From positions 30,699,245-30,763,244 of the forward strand of contig NC_049979.1 in NCBI RefSeq assembly GCF_000003815.2: 64,000 bases of DNA, written 5' to 3'. The notes beneath the pieces were generated by a model. It worked only from the letters and a program-made list of their open reading frames with translations, had not been told where the DNA came from and ran no database searches. Position 1 is the stretch's first letter. The number at the start of each line of letters is the position of its first letter. Position numbers and translations under genes: made by a program. The stretch comes from Branchiostoma floridae. Lineage: Eukaryota; Chordata; Leptocardii; Amphioxiformes; Branchiostomatidae. Shown here piece by piece: positions 21,946 through 34,649 of this stretch.

Positions 21946-22160
21946 ATCCGCTGAGAACCAGTAGAGAAAAATATTTGAAATTTTCACTTTGACAATATTT
22001 CATGCTAACCTGTACCTTCCTTTGTTTTCAGCCTGTATACGGCCTTGGAATTCTATTAGTTTATATAATAATAATGAGGGATAATTCAACCTCCTAGCTG
22101 CTGGTATGGTCACATTAGGGAGTTTTTTTATCAGTGCTTTGTCCAGGACACAGCGGAAAT
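21946..22160 (+). mobile_element. Fragment of the element found whole at 50,295-51,064
   Basis: It shares CAGTAGAGAAAAATATTTGAA, CTAGCTGCTGGTATGGTCAC and GTGCTTTGTCCAGG with 50,865-51,055 in the same order and spacing. It is the 3' part only. Confidence 0.65.
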
Positions 22161-22469
22161 TTTGTTCAACCTAGCTTTTAACTTTTTTTTAGTTTTATAC
22201 TCTTGAATCGCCAAGTCAGACTTACATATATGGGCATAACCTTAACGCAATGGAGAATATTCTCAAGTAGAGATTTAAGTTTTCTAAAGTTTATTATTAT
22301 AAAACATCCATGCGTTGGCTAACATTTACTTGTCAAGAGGCCTTAATTAAGGTAATGTTTACACTACCAAAGCAGCCAATGAACTATCACCGCTAGCTTT
22401 GCAACCGGCAGTCATGCTGTAAACAATGTGGCTTGGCCATAGAACCTACACAAAAGAGCTACTATTCAA

Positions 22470-22880
22470 GAGACGGAATTGTGCGGAGACAACAGTTGAC
22501 CGCAGACGAAATGTAACTGTCCTTGGATGGTTTCCTGCATAAAAGTTTTGTCTCGTCCCTATAGCCTTGACACGTAGCCGTGACAGCTTTATTTTTGACT
22601 TTATTATGGTTAGGTAGTATTATTGAAATCTTCTTCGGTACTAAGTACTAAGGTCAGAGTAAAGCTAGACTACATGCTATACTATGATTTTCAGCGATTT
22701 GGTAATATGACTTTTCTTTCATATCTACTGCATAAATAGCTACTATATCACTACGTGGATAAACAGTGCTCCTGGCGGGCGACAGACGTCTCGTCTGTTG
22801 TAGTGAACACAACACTAGCACTGCCATCCTGTGATGCAGTAGCTTGCTATCCTACCTTTCAACTTGCTTTGTCGTTTTTA
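22470..22880 (-). repeat. Diverged duplicate of the 32.3-32.7 kb segment
   Basis: It aligns with about 32,285-32,740: shared GTGCGGAGACA/GTGCGGGGACA, ATCCTTGGA(T/C)GGTT, then GTAGTGAACACAACACTAGCACTGC-type sequence. Read on the minus strand both start ATGCA(A/G) followed by a short open frame. Whether this is exon or plain repeat is unresolved. Confidence 0.5.
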
Positions 22881-25800
22881 TCATGATATCCCTCTGCCCA
22901 AAACTATGTGTGATGAAAACAAAACGTTATTGTAATGAGGTCACCCCCAGCAATTCTGTTCACAATCTTCTGTTTGCTGATGAATAGGAATATGAATTTT
23001 AAACAGGTGAACCACCAACATTATTCAATACGTTTTTTAAATCATGGCATAGATGTGGTCGGATTTACAAAGGGTTAGATTAAGATGTGTTCAGTCATTT
23101 TAAAAGTTCGGTCGTCTTTTGTTTCTTAACATTCCGAGTGTGTTTTGTATGTGTGTCTAATAGCCTGCTGTTACATAGAAAAGATATAAGATAGAGTACG
23201 GTCAATACTATTTCACTTTTTGGTTGTCTTAAGGTTGAAATACGAATAGATCAGTTAGAAGTTTGTATAGAGTCTTTCGGCAGACATGTAGTTCTTATTT
23301 GTGTTTATAAATGACTTTTGAATGTGCATGAGGAATAAGCCATGGCAAATGCCACTAAAATTGAAACAGATACGATTTAATCCAACAACTTCAAATGCCC
23401 TGACCGTTGGTGATTTTTTACAAATGTTCTGACGGCTGTTGGGCACCCCTCCCCCAATGGATTTTTAAATTTTGGACTCGACTTTGAACCCGATGTGGTG
23501 CACATTTCTTTATAAATTTTTCGAGAAATGTTCACTATAAATCACTATACGGTAGTGCTTTTGTAACTGTTTTGTAATTGTTTTGTAACTTTTGTACGTG
23601 CCACAATATCTTATGGTGCTATTTCTGTGCATTCATTGAAAATCATAGACGTGAAACTGCTAGTTTGAGATTATCGGTCTAAGATCTGAACTGAAGATGT
23701 GGTTTACCAACATGTATTTGCAACTCGTCTGTTAGAGAAGAGAAATGGACAGGCTGCAAACAAAAGGAAGCCCCACAAAGACTTTCTTAAGTTTGTAATT
23801 TAATGCTGTTATTTAGCAGCCATGTAATCGACAGACAATAGGTGGGAAATATCCCTCCGTGCCCGGCTTGCGCCACCAGTTAATGTTATTTAGTCACTCT
23901 GCATTTGAAAGAACAGACACTATGGGTGTTGACCTCGCTAGAATCTACTTCATTTCCTTGTGAGCTAAGCAACACCCGCTGTATAATTTTTGTCAGGACA
24001 ACAACTTTATGTAATTGATGTTGAATTGTTCCCCTGTGGCACCTACTAGTATTCCTACTTTAGTGACGCACATGGTACAAGATCATAGTTGGCTTATTGC
24101 GTCCGTTCACAGCAAAATCACTGACATATGGGTTTACCATGACTTCCTGCTAAAACCGTTAATCTCGACCACTTCTACGACTATTCTGATCCTCTTAACC
24201 ATGTGGGCCATGTCCGTTCATCAGTTTGGAGAGAGTAATCCATGTATGGAAATTCCGGCGAATATACACAAGGCAAGTGCTATCTTGGAGTAGACGGTTC
24301 GGTGAGAAGTGTCAAGAAGTCTAGTTCATATTCATAGAAATTCAAATTACAATCTGAAGATCCTAAAAAGTAAGGTGTTAAGCAAATAAGTGTAAAATAT
24401 TGCTAACATATTGCTTGCATGATTCCCAGAATGAATGCCTCGGATTTAGAAACACATTTTGCTATATGGCGTTCTTAAATTGCGAATAATGAATTCTAAA
24501 GTCCCATTTTTTTTTACTTACATAAATGGCTTTATGCTAGTAAAAGTGAGGTATTCTTCAAATATCTCATACGTAGTTGCTACTTCATCACATTTATATA
24601 AGTACCCCTGTCTGGTCAAAAAAGTTCTTGTCTAAAGCAGGGAAGGCAACACCGGTACAGTAGTATCGCTTGTGTTATAAGTAGCTGACTATACTACCGT
24701 TCAAATTAGTAGCAATTAGTGCAAGGAAAGGCATACAGGTCATTTTGTCTTTTGTAGTGCAATTTGCAATTCCACTTCTCCAATATCTGCTATGACTTTT
24801 TGACTGTTTGTTTGGATACGTTTCTTGTCCTATTTTTCTTCTATACGCCTTTTTTCCCATGTTATCGCCTTCGTGAAAGTAAGCTATCTATTATGCTGAT
24901 CTCTCACAGCTTTCTCAAATTCAAAGAGGTATTTATTTCAATGCTTCGAAAAAGATCTACAGGCCGATAAAAGTGGCGTTTTATAGATCCAATCTACGTT
25001 ACAGTTCAGTACAAAAAGTGTAAGTCTCTGCATGCTGAAGGACGCTACCACAAATCTCCATACGAACTGACTTTCTCACGATGCATGGCCATGGATCACA
25101 GGGGGCTTTGTTCTCTCGATAATTTCGTGTCACAGGTGTTAACCTCCATAGTTTAGAATAGTCTTTGATCTGACGTGTAACGGATAATGATTGATGTCCT
25201 GCATTTACAAGGAATTCACCCAAACCCTTGCTTTATGTCCATATTCTAGCACGGTTCCAATTAAGTTGCATCGAGCTTACTGTAAAGTTATGTATGCAAC
25301 GCTGACTATGTCAGGGTATAACATATCCTATGTACAAAAATCATGGCAGAAATGACAGGTCAATCCCCCAAGCGCCACTGGCATGTAAAGGTAACACTGT
25401 GTGAAAGAAGACCTTCTGTCAGTGACAAGTAGTCAGAATAATTGGCGTCTAGCTCTAGGCGTGTTTTCAAGAGATTAAATGAGTAAATGTCTCTAGAGTC
25501 CTTGTGCCTCTAGAGTCCACCAAGCTTATGAGATGAAACGAATTAAAACAAAAACCAACAAACAGATTGACAGATAGAGCTACAATTTCTTACCGTGAGT
25601 AGTTAAAATGTTTGAGTCTCAAGTGTTAGTTAATCAGGCAAGGAGCTCGATCGGGGTGGAACACACGTTCAGGGAACATATTGGAGTATCTCAACCACGT
25701 ATAGACGTCCTAGTTTCCGACAGAAAAGCATTTTTATTCTTATTTTGAAAACGTATAAAGTGTTTTTGAGCAGAATACTGACCAGCATAGCTAGAAAAGT

Positions 25801-28344
25801 AACCAGACATTAGCAAGACGAATATTGTGGTGGAACACTTTGGGAACTCTAGCGGCTTGTGTGGGGAACGCCACCCGGGACAACGCACAGGCACAGTTAT
25901 ATATATATATTTGGGGGTGGGAAAAATCACTCGGAACAGCGTATTGGAGCAGTCACATGAGCCAGAGATGTCAGAGATTTAGAGTCCGTGTACGGGGAAA
26001 GGCGAAGCCCTGTCAAGGAAAACAGCAGGTCATCAAGCGCTTAACAATCGGACAAATATGGAGCATAGATCACGAAACAAAAGTCCAGCAAGGGCCGTTC
26101 ACAGAGGCAGAAACAAGTAAACATTCGTAATGGTTACTGTTGTATAGAGGAGCCAGGAATAACTGACATCATGATGAATAAAGGAAGAAATATAAGGGAT
26201 GTAGTAAAACTAAGGTCACAGACACAGCCCAAATCATTGAAGGGCTGCAAAGCAAAAATCGACAATGGAGGTAAGAAATGAGAAAAGTCGAGTTACATAA
26301 TGTTGGATATGAAGTGGGTATGTTGATATGAAGTAAGGTATAGGATTCTGTGGCAGCTCAGATAGGAAGAGGAAAGTGGATCTATTGTGATGCAACGTGT
26401 GTTTGAATGCTTATATGCAGTTTTAATGATCAAAGGCTGTTTAACTTCTAATGTGCAAATTGTGTTGTTAAAATTTGTTATTGAAAATTAGGCAATAATA
26501 GATGCGCTTTGATTCCCAACAGAATTCGCGCATGTAACTAAAGTGGGCAGAAGTTATTAACAAACCAGAAAGATCTATAGTGACGGGGCCGCCCTAAGAT
26601 GCCCGCTTTTCTACGCGCTCGAACTCACGGCGCTCCATCACTAGTTGCCAAAGAGTGGTCAATGGATTTTTAACACATTCATTTAAAGACCATACTTGGA
26701 TAAGGAATGCATTCATACGGTTCATGAACCCTTTACCCTCTGCGTTACAACTGGCAAACACCGAGGACGTTATCGTGAGTATAAATTCCGATTTTGAACT
26801 GCGTTAAACAGTGCGCCCTTACTTGCCCCGCTTTTGAAATTTGCTCTCTTCGGAAGCTGGTGACCAATTTAGACAAACATAAATAAAAATTCTAATCTTA
26901 TGATATATTAGCTTTCTTTTGACAGTAGAATTGTGATTGTGTGTGCTTCTTGTCTCCCGCGAGGAGGGCTAAATCTTTCACAATCCAGGTCGTGTGTTCA
27001 TGGGAAATGGGCGAAATGCACTAAACGCGACAGCCCGACTCACAAAATTATTACGAAAAACGACAACGCCAAAATCACAAAAAAACTCTGTGTACGTACT
27101 AAGAAACATATTCGACATCACTCTGTGAAGTTTCATTCTAATAGACGGTACGAATCATTTGTTAGAGTAACAAATCTTTTGAGTGTTCGCTCGTCTGCCA
27201 CCTGCGGGGCCACACTCCCTGGGGAAAACAACGGCGGTGATGCTTATGTTGTTTTTTCTATGGCCGGTCTTCTACTCAACAAACATTTGAAGACCAATAT
27301 TTGTAGTGTTTTGTGAAGCTTTATTTCTTATGTGTATGACAGTGTGGCTGTTTTTTTACAGGTTGTTCATTTATGGACACGAGCCACCAATACCTAGGAA
27401 CACAGTGATTCGGCGCTACCAACATTATTGTAAAAATTCTTTCTTGAAAAAGGGAATTGAATGTGTTTAAATATCTTTATTAGAAAAAAGCTGTTTGTTT
27501 GGACTTGGTTTATTTACCTTTCTGATCATCATAGTCAGTGGCAACAAGCATGGCGTACTTATGCATAATAAAATCAGCAAAAAATCCGGGCATCTTAGGG
27601 CAGGGCCCATCTTAGGGCGGCTTCCTTTATATTTCACAGCACTTGAAATTGTAACGGTTTCGGACGCTACCGATAGTTAAATGTTAGACTTTAACTCACA
27701 TTGAAAAACATATTGCATTTACCATTTTTTTGTGATAAAACTACGCTTACTGAGTAAAACACTGGCTAAAATGGTAAGTCTTATTTCTATACATTTTATT
27801 TAACACCTGTCCTGATTTGCCGTTTGTCCCCATATTGTACCACATTTGCCAGGAAAACCTACATATTCGTGATTGTTTCGAAGCGACACTTGTTGGCGCG
27901 GGCACTTTTAGCCCCCCACCCCTACGAAAAGGTGCATTAGAAAAAGTCTGGGCGGTCCCCTTTTACAGTGGGTGCTTTGTGTCCGACCGAAATTACTCAT
28001 CAGTTGTCAATTCTCGCCTGACAAAAGAAAAGTCTAGTGTAAGGTTTGGTTGAAGGTTAGTAGTATAAGTCTCCCAGTTAAGATAGGCATTGTCTGTCCA
28101 GGGCGCATGGAAACTGCTGTAGGTGCCTTATACAAACTATCTAAAAAAACGTGAAACCCATTTTTTGTCTCCAAATGAACGTCTGCTACGTGGTATGTTA
28201 GATTAAAAATTAAGATATAACCCTACTGAAAAGAAAAACATAAAACAGCTTTAAGAAAATAAAAGAGAAATAACAAGGAAAATTTCAAATGTGAATCGGA
28301 AACAGCTACCCATGTCCACTGCAAAAGTTGGGGAGTAAACAAAC

Positions 28345-28599
28345 TTAGCAGATTAAAAATAAAACCCCTGTCTCGTACCCCATCCAATTACCTAGAGAAA
28401 AAAGGACCTCGATTATCTGTGCCGCTTGGGAGGAGACGGACGGCTTAATGATGTTGTTGGACAGGTAACGCGTCCTTTTGTTGTACGGTATGGAACACTT
28501 GTGAAAGGAGAATCCGCCTGTGCTGAAGCCACCTATACTAGTTACCGAGGTCTCAAGATTACCGCAAAAGGAAAGGCATCGCATGGCTTTGCAAGTCAT
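28345..28599 (-). other. Exon-like frame, duplicated at 30.4 kb
   Basis: About 105 bp (28,408-28,512) matches 30,406-30,510 at roughly 80% identity. On the minus strand both are open in the same frame, reading RYLSNNIIKPSVSSQAAQII here and SNLTDDIIKSAISSQGALII there, both followed by E and then GT. Conservation of frame suggests paralogous exons or pseudoexons, but many differences change the residue and I recognise no family. The GT after GAG is a weak donor. Confidence 0.3.
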
Positions 28600-28876
28600 T
28601 CACACGACGTGTAAATTCAAACAGGGAACGACGGATGTGTGTTGAATGCAGACGTATAACCACTGTGCTGTTAGACAGAGAAATGTGTTTTGGTGCACCC
28701 GAGTACGACACATCTACCTATACCTGTGGGAAGGTTTGCATTTTACCAGCCTCTTGGATGGGGCCAAATATCGCGATGCAGTCGTTTTGTATCGTACTCA
28801 ATGTTCCTTTTTATTTTTTATTTCTCACGGAAAGGGATTTCCGTCTGGATTGTCTCCATGAAATCTGTTTTCTTAC

Positions 28877-29000
28877 CTGCACGTTCCGTTCAGACGTTTT
28901 TTCCGTCCTTAGCACAGCAGTGTATCTAGCAAATTGTCGTTCATCTTTGGTCGAAAACGGAAGCGTTTTTGTTGCACCTAACGGCTTTTGGAATTTACTG
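28877..29000 (-). other. Candidate internal coding exon
   Basis: On the minus strand an acceptor (TCATTTACAG, ending at 29,001) is followed by 124 bp open in one frame, giving about 41 residues that end TEKTSERNVQ, then a consensus donor CAG|GTAAGA at 28,877/28,876. It enters after one base of a codon and leaves in phase 0. No family is recognised. Its neighbours could include the frame at 28,345-28,599, although the phases do not join simply. Overlapping + strand frames at 28,635-29,006 are likely shadows. Confidence 0.33.
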
Positions 29001-29039
29001 CTGTAAATGACTGGACGTAGGACGAGGATGCTCTCGGGG

Positions 29040-30240
29040 TAAGCTGATTATGAACTTTACAAATAAATTCTCACCCTTAGACGTGTGTGACGCAAGTATT
29101 ATGTAGATATCTTCAATATCTAAATGTAGTAACTTATGCTATTAGGCATGAGATCGTATCGTATTAATATAAAAGGCTAATTATACACGTTAAGAAAGCT
29201 TTGCATATAGATAAAAAGAAATCTCTTGGCATTTTAACAATTTTCCCAAATTAGTTCTAAGGCTTTGGCGCCCCATGAAATAAAATAAAGTTTCATTTTC
29301 TTAATTTCTATAACCCACAAAATACGAAAACTAATATCATAAATGATTGAAAATTATGAAAAGTAGAATTCTCTTTGCCAGGTACATTATTAATCCATAC
29401 ATACTAACATACGTATAAAATGAAACATTGTGTATGCCGTATTAGCCGAGATGCCAATCTGTCCGAGGGGGAAAAATGAAAGATACCGTGTTGCAATCTA
29501 AGTGTATGTTAGTATGTAAAATCTGTCAAAGATGTACATGCCAACGAGAATTTAGAGGTATTTGACCGCGACTGGAGTGAGAGAATTTAGATACTGTGAA
29601 TTCCAACAAAAACAGCTTATTCCAGAATCATCAAAGTATACCGTATGCTACACAATGCCTTACCATGTATGATTAAATAGATAAAAGACCGTTAACAAGA
29701 ATATCTAACAAAAGACCGACATAACCCTATCGTGTCAATGGCGTTTGATTAGCTGCATGAGAAGCACGATTTTGAAACCACCAACTGGGAAAGCAATTCC
29801 TGTATCACTTCATGCGTGTATTGTTATCTCCCGGTTTATATTTTAACACAGCATAACCTAACGTTATTGATTAAATCCATTAAAAGTCTTATTAAAAGAG
29901 ATAATACGTCAGTTCTGAATCCGGTTGTACCATGACTTCATGTCATCATATCATTTTCCTTTGCAAGTTTCATTTGACCGAGACTCGTTGTTCACATTTG
30001 AGTCGTTGTAAGGGTGAAATTCCACCTGTCGATATAGTTTATTTGAAGCGTGCACTTGAAGAGTCTTAAAACTACATAAATACGAGTCAAACGGTCAAGT
30101 AGATACAATGTAACTTGAAAATGTTAGCTCGTATGTTCTCATTGGACTGCAAAATCAAATGAAACAAACCCTTGGATGTATTTAATGATTTCAGATCGAC
30201 TTACAACAGAAACATCTTAAAATTGAAAAAAAAGGAATTT
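29040..30240. other. Low-copy A/T-rich sequence, nothing recognised
   Basis: No long frame, repeat or RNA gene could be identified in this stretch on either strand. Confidence 0.45.
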
Positions 30241-30243
30241 TAC

Positions 30244-30555
30244 TTAAAAGTAAATATGGTGTGGTAATGTGTGAAATGTACAAAAAAACGCACAGTTGGA
30301 AGGAACACCGATACCCATGTCTACAGTAAAGGACCGTAAATCGAACGCACTCTGTAGAATAAAGATAAATGTTGTGTGAAACCCCTGCCTGGTACCCCAC
30401 CCAAGCACCTCGATTATCAGGGCCCCTTGGGAGGAGATAGCCGACTTAATGATGTCGTCGGTCAGGTTACTCGTTTTTCTGTGCTGCGATATGGAACAAT
30501 AGTGAAATGGTGCCTCATGCGTAACGGATAAGGTGCAATATTGTAAATTTACCAC
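30244..30555 (-). other. Exon-like frame, paralogue of 28.4 kb
   Basis: The partner of the duplicated segment at 28,408-28,512 (this copy 30,406-30,510). The minus-strand frame contains DDIIKSAISSQGALIIEV. The sequence outside the shared 105 bp diverges, which would fit an exon-sized conserved block. Confidence 0.3.
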
Positions 30556-30596
30556 AATTCAGTGGATTTCCCATTGTGAATTCCAATAAAGTTCTC

Positions 30597-30641
30597 TATC
30601 CATCTATGTATCTATCTACCTATCTATCTATCTATCTATAA
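30597..30641 (+). repeat. (TATC)n microsatellite
   Basis: An imperfect CTAT/TATC tetranucleotide run in low-copy sequence. Confidence 0.9.
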
Positions 30642-32034
30642 CTACATGTACAAGTAGTATCTCATGTAATACAATAGGTCATTACTCGATTCGGAACACC
30701 CTTATCGAACATCATCGCGTCCCTGCAGTCATGGCAGAAATGTCAACACGTGTCACAAAACGTCTTCACAGTAATACCAAAGGATTTCTAAAATATATAG
30801 AATCCCCTCTTTCCAAGAATTTGTCAACTAGAAATGATAATAACAAGCAGGAAAAATTAAAGCATTAGTACACATTTGTATCCTTATGAAACCCGCTGGT
30901 AATCCCTAAATGCGTGTAACTGCTGAATAGAATTAATAATATATCCTTCTTGCGTCACACACAATTATATCTATAATGACACAAATGGCATGTTACTCAG
31001 CAAAGTACATTATCGTTCCAATCTATCTGAATGTGGTTGATTAGCGCTAATACATATCTATGCTTCTTTAGGCAAAGTATGTTTTCTATTACTATGTACA
31101 CATTGGCCTCGGCTATGAACGTAAAAATAAAGTAATTTCACTAAGAATGATTAACCAGGCGTTGTTTGGGCCTAATCGTCCGAAAAAAACCTTAAGATAT
31201 TCAATACCTAATGGATAAGAAAGATCTATTTCTTTTGGTACCTGTCTCAGAAGAAACATCTGTAACACAAGAGGAATTTATAAGCGGTCATTGTGTAGGG
31301 TTTGAGATATTTGAAGTATTAACACTTGAATATCAAATGGTAAAAACATATACAAACAGAATGAATTAGATTTTAACGGACACTAGATTTTTACGAAAAA
31401 CAACTAACAAAGAACTATATATTTTTATTTTTCATTATCTGCCTTATATTATTTAAAATCAAGTTAAAGATCATTAAGCCGGGGTGTTTTCGTTCCCTGG
31501 GAACAGCCATAACGATAAACCGATGTAGTTTCTACCTGTTGTCCTTTGCGAAGACTCTAACACGTCAATTGGCCCTTTAGACCACATTAATTAAGCAAAA
31601 CCCATAGGGAGTCCACTCATGTTTGCAGGCAGAAATAAAGGCCACGCCAAAGACAAAATATTAGCTTGAAAGTTTTATTTGAAAAATTGTTGTCAAACGT
31701 AACAAGATAACCAAGTAAGTAACAAGAAGGCTAATTATTTCCAAAACTTCATATTGAAAAAAGAAAAGAGAAACTACCGTAGTATTTATGTAACTTTGGA
31801 TTGATGCAATATAATTCTAATTGTCTAAATAAGATCTGAGTTTCAAAATGTCAAATCCGTTCGTGAAAGCTACCAGCTGATATTGTAATCATACTAGCAT
31901 ACTGAATATTTAAACTTACTTAAAGCCAATATATCAGACAACATGAGGCCTATTTTCACTCACGGCTTACATACATGCAGCTTTCTATTGTAAGTTTTGT
32001 GTTGTAATATCACATTATTTTATATTTCTATAAT
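30642..32034. other. Low-copy A/T-rich sequence, nothing recognised
   Basis: No gene, RNA or clear repeat could be supported on either strand. Confidence 0.45.
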
Positions 32035-32742
32035 TTCTGCGTAAATAGCTGCTACGTTACCACAAGAACAAACAGTACTCCTGCTGGGCAACAGACTTTT
32101 AGTTTATTGTAGTGAACACACCACTAGCACTGCACCTTTGTGTTGCAGTAGCTTACTACGACAGCTAAAAATGTTGCTTTTATTGCCTGATGACGTTCTA
32201 TTCTGTGATGAATCTAACTGCAAAGATAATGATCAAAAGGTGGGAGGGTATGCTATGATACTTACCAGCCAATATTTAAGTGGCACTTTTGTGCGGGGAC
32301 ATCAGATAAGACATAGTGGAATGAAAAGTAAATATCCTTGGACGGTTGCTTGCATGTGAATTTTATCTAGTCTCGATGACAGTGACTAGTAGTCATTGCA
32401 GCTTTCTTTACTTTCTTTACTTCATCATACTTAAGCAATACTGTCGTTATCTTTTCAATCTTTGCTACTGAATAGAGATCTATTCTAACTTTTACAGCTG
32501 TGGTAATATAACATTGTTTTTTGTATACTTCTAAAATCTTCTGCGTAAATAGCTGCTACGTTACCACAAAAACAAACAGTGCTCCAGGTGGGCAACCGAC
32601 TTTTAGTTTGTTGTAGTGGACACAACACTAGCACTGCACCTTTGTGTTGTAGTAGCTTGCTACGTCAGCTAAAAAGTTGTTTTTCTTACCCGATGACGTT
32701 CTATTCTGTAATGACTTTAACTGCAAAGATAATACTCATAAG
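32035..32742 (+). repeat. ~504-bp-offset direct duplication
   Basis: 32,035-32,240 and 32,539-32,742 are close copies (TTCTGCGTAAATAGCTGCTA, CACTAGCACTGCACCTTTGT, GATGACGTTCTATTCTGT shared). Frames are not conserved between copies, which argues against coding. More diverged relatives occur at 22.72, 24.59 and 33.79 kb. Confidence 0.75.
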
Positions 32743-34186
32743 AATTCCAACCTCTTCAACTAAAGTTTTTTTTTCAACAGTTATTCCCGCCTCTCTTCCC
32801 CACACTCCACTTTAATCCACAATCCGTACCTGCCTATAACGCTGTTGTGAAGGAGGCCAATGCAGTCGGGCAGAAATGATTTTGAAAATTTGTGTGTTAA
32901 CAAGTTAAGTAACGATAAAAAAATGCAAGTATAACTGTTATGTAAACTGAGACACGCGCTGAGCGGCAGTATAGCTACCCAAATTTGATTTTTCTTACAC
33001 CCTTGATTTCATTGAATGAATATTATGAAAGACTTTAAAGTATGACTGAAAAAAACATGCAAAGAACCTTTAAAATTCGTTATTTATTAATGACACAAGG
33101 TGTCTGATATTTTGATTTTGGGCCACGTTTGAAGCGCACAGTAGTTGCAGGGGACAATTCATTAGAGGACATTTTTTTTTTGTCTGGGCGCTCGCTCCGC
33201 ACTCTTATTTGATATCACAGTGAGAACACGACAAGAGTGCCGTCAAGTGGAAAGGACCTCAGTGTTATAGAAAAAATGGGCCTGAAGGGAGATCCAAGCT
33301 TTGGTTTTGATTGAAAACAGAGACGAAGCCGTGCATGCGTCAGCTGCAAGGAGATTCCACAGTTGGGTGGCTCTGTTGAAGACGTTTTTTTTTACACTTT
33401 TGTGGATGAGCCATTAGAAGGTTAGGCAGACGATATCTATTCATTAGTTTCAAGGGAGCAGACGTGTGATTGAAGGTCTCACCTGAAGTAGACGGTATAT
33501 GAGAAGGGTAAGGAAGTCCCTCGGTGTCCCCTTATCATCCTTTCATTAATCACAGAAATGCAAAATTCCAACGAAAGATCATTAAACAATACGGTATTTG
33601 AAACATATTGTATAAAATATCTTTTTTTGATAACCAGAATGATGTCTATTAACTACAGTAATGAATCAAACATTTCTGAATTAAAACAAAATCTATCTTG
33701 GGTTCCCATAATATCAAAATATATCATTCCCTTTATTTTTCTGTCAAATATACACATTGTTCTCTGCTTGTGTAGGTATATGTCTAAATCTTGCATACGT
33801 AGCTACACCGTTACCACATTTTGTAACCGTACTCCTGTGCGCAAACGTCTTGTCTGCTGCAGTGAAGGCAACAGCAGAGTATTAGTATTTCCGTAAGTAG
33901 CTGAATACACTATTTATAAACATGCACAGTTTACACCGAAGAGGTAAATACATGGTACAAAAGTGACAATAAATGCAAGGAAAGCAAAGATACAGGTAGA
34001 TGCATCATTTCCTTCTTCTTTTCTATTTCATCAATACAAACTATGACATTGCGAAATTCATTTGATACGTTTCTTTTCCCTATTTCTCTGCACGTCGTTT
34101 TTGCCCTGTACAGACTGATAGCTGCTATCTTATCCTTTCCTTTTATGTGATACTTCTCACAATCCTTTGGTATAGCTGTCGAACGT
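32743..34186. other. Low-copy sequence with a diverged repeat at 33.78-34.14 kb
   Basis: No gene is supported. 33,780-33,900 is a weak relative of the 32.0/32.5-kb repeat and 33,950-34,140 resembles 24,690-24,900. The sequence 33,120-33,540 is unassigned. Confidence 0.4.
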
Positions 34187-34510
34187 TTAAGTTCTAGTAT
34201 AAATGACTGGATATATTCCTAAGTAGAAAGAACAAATTGACTGTGCACATATGTTGGCGAGCAAGCTAATGGCCCCTGAGATCCATACCTCAACTATATC
34301 CGTTCTCTGGGGACAGAACTTTCTAAAGGAAAGCTTTAGATTACATCTCCACAATTCAGCTTGATCAAAGCCATACAGCGTGTTGTGAAATGAATTAGAC
34401 TCACGAGGGTGTACTCTTTTCAATTGTGTCTCCGACATACTTCCTTCTGTTACAATTTTAGAGCTGCTGTTTGTAGGAACGTCTGAAGCTTTTATACGTT
34501 TTTCGGCCAT
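34187..34510 (-). other. ORF of 107 residues, possible first exon
   Basis: It starts with ATG at 34,510 (MAEKRIKASDVPTNSSSK) and is hydrophilic for about 70 residues; a hydrophobic stretch appears only near the end (ISGAISLLANICAQSICSFY). A possible donor GAG|GTATGG lies near 34,285, before the hydrophobic stretch. I recognise no family, and no downstream exon was found. It may be a chance frame. Confidence 0.25.
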
Positions 34511-34649
34511 ATATCATCATCTTTGTCTGTTTGCCACATATCAGTCGTCACTCGGCCTTATGCCTTTAAATTGATTATTGCTATCAATTTTGCTCAAGTG
34601 TATTGTAACCTGCAAATAACAATGGTGTTAAAATTGGTGAGTTCGTTTC

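Larger units (their letters stand above)
21347..28344. other. Low-copy region with scattered repeat fragments
   Basis: No gene could be supported. Apart from the two duplicated segments listed separately (21,946-22,160 and 22,470-22,880), 24,590-24,900 resembles 33,830-34,140 (shared GATACGTTTCTT and TATTT words). The frame at 26,933-27,316 begins without ATG and matches no family I know. A short GGGCGGC/TTAGGGC motif recurs at about 26,585 and 27,590-27,620. Confidence 0.5.

Noticed and set aside
26933-27316. 127-residue + strand frame
   Set aside because: No ATG start, no recognised family, no splice or promoter context.
28635-29006. + strand frames of 71-123 residues
   Set aside because: Composition is not protein-like and they lie opposite a minus-strand stretch with proper splice signals.
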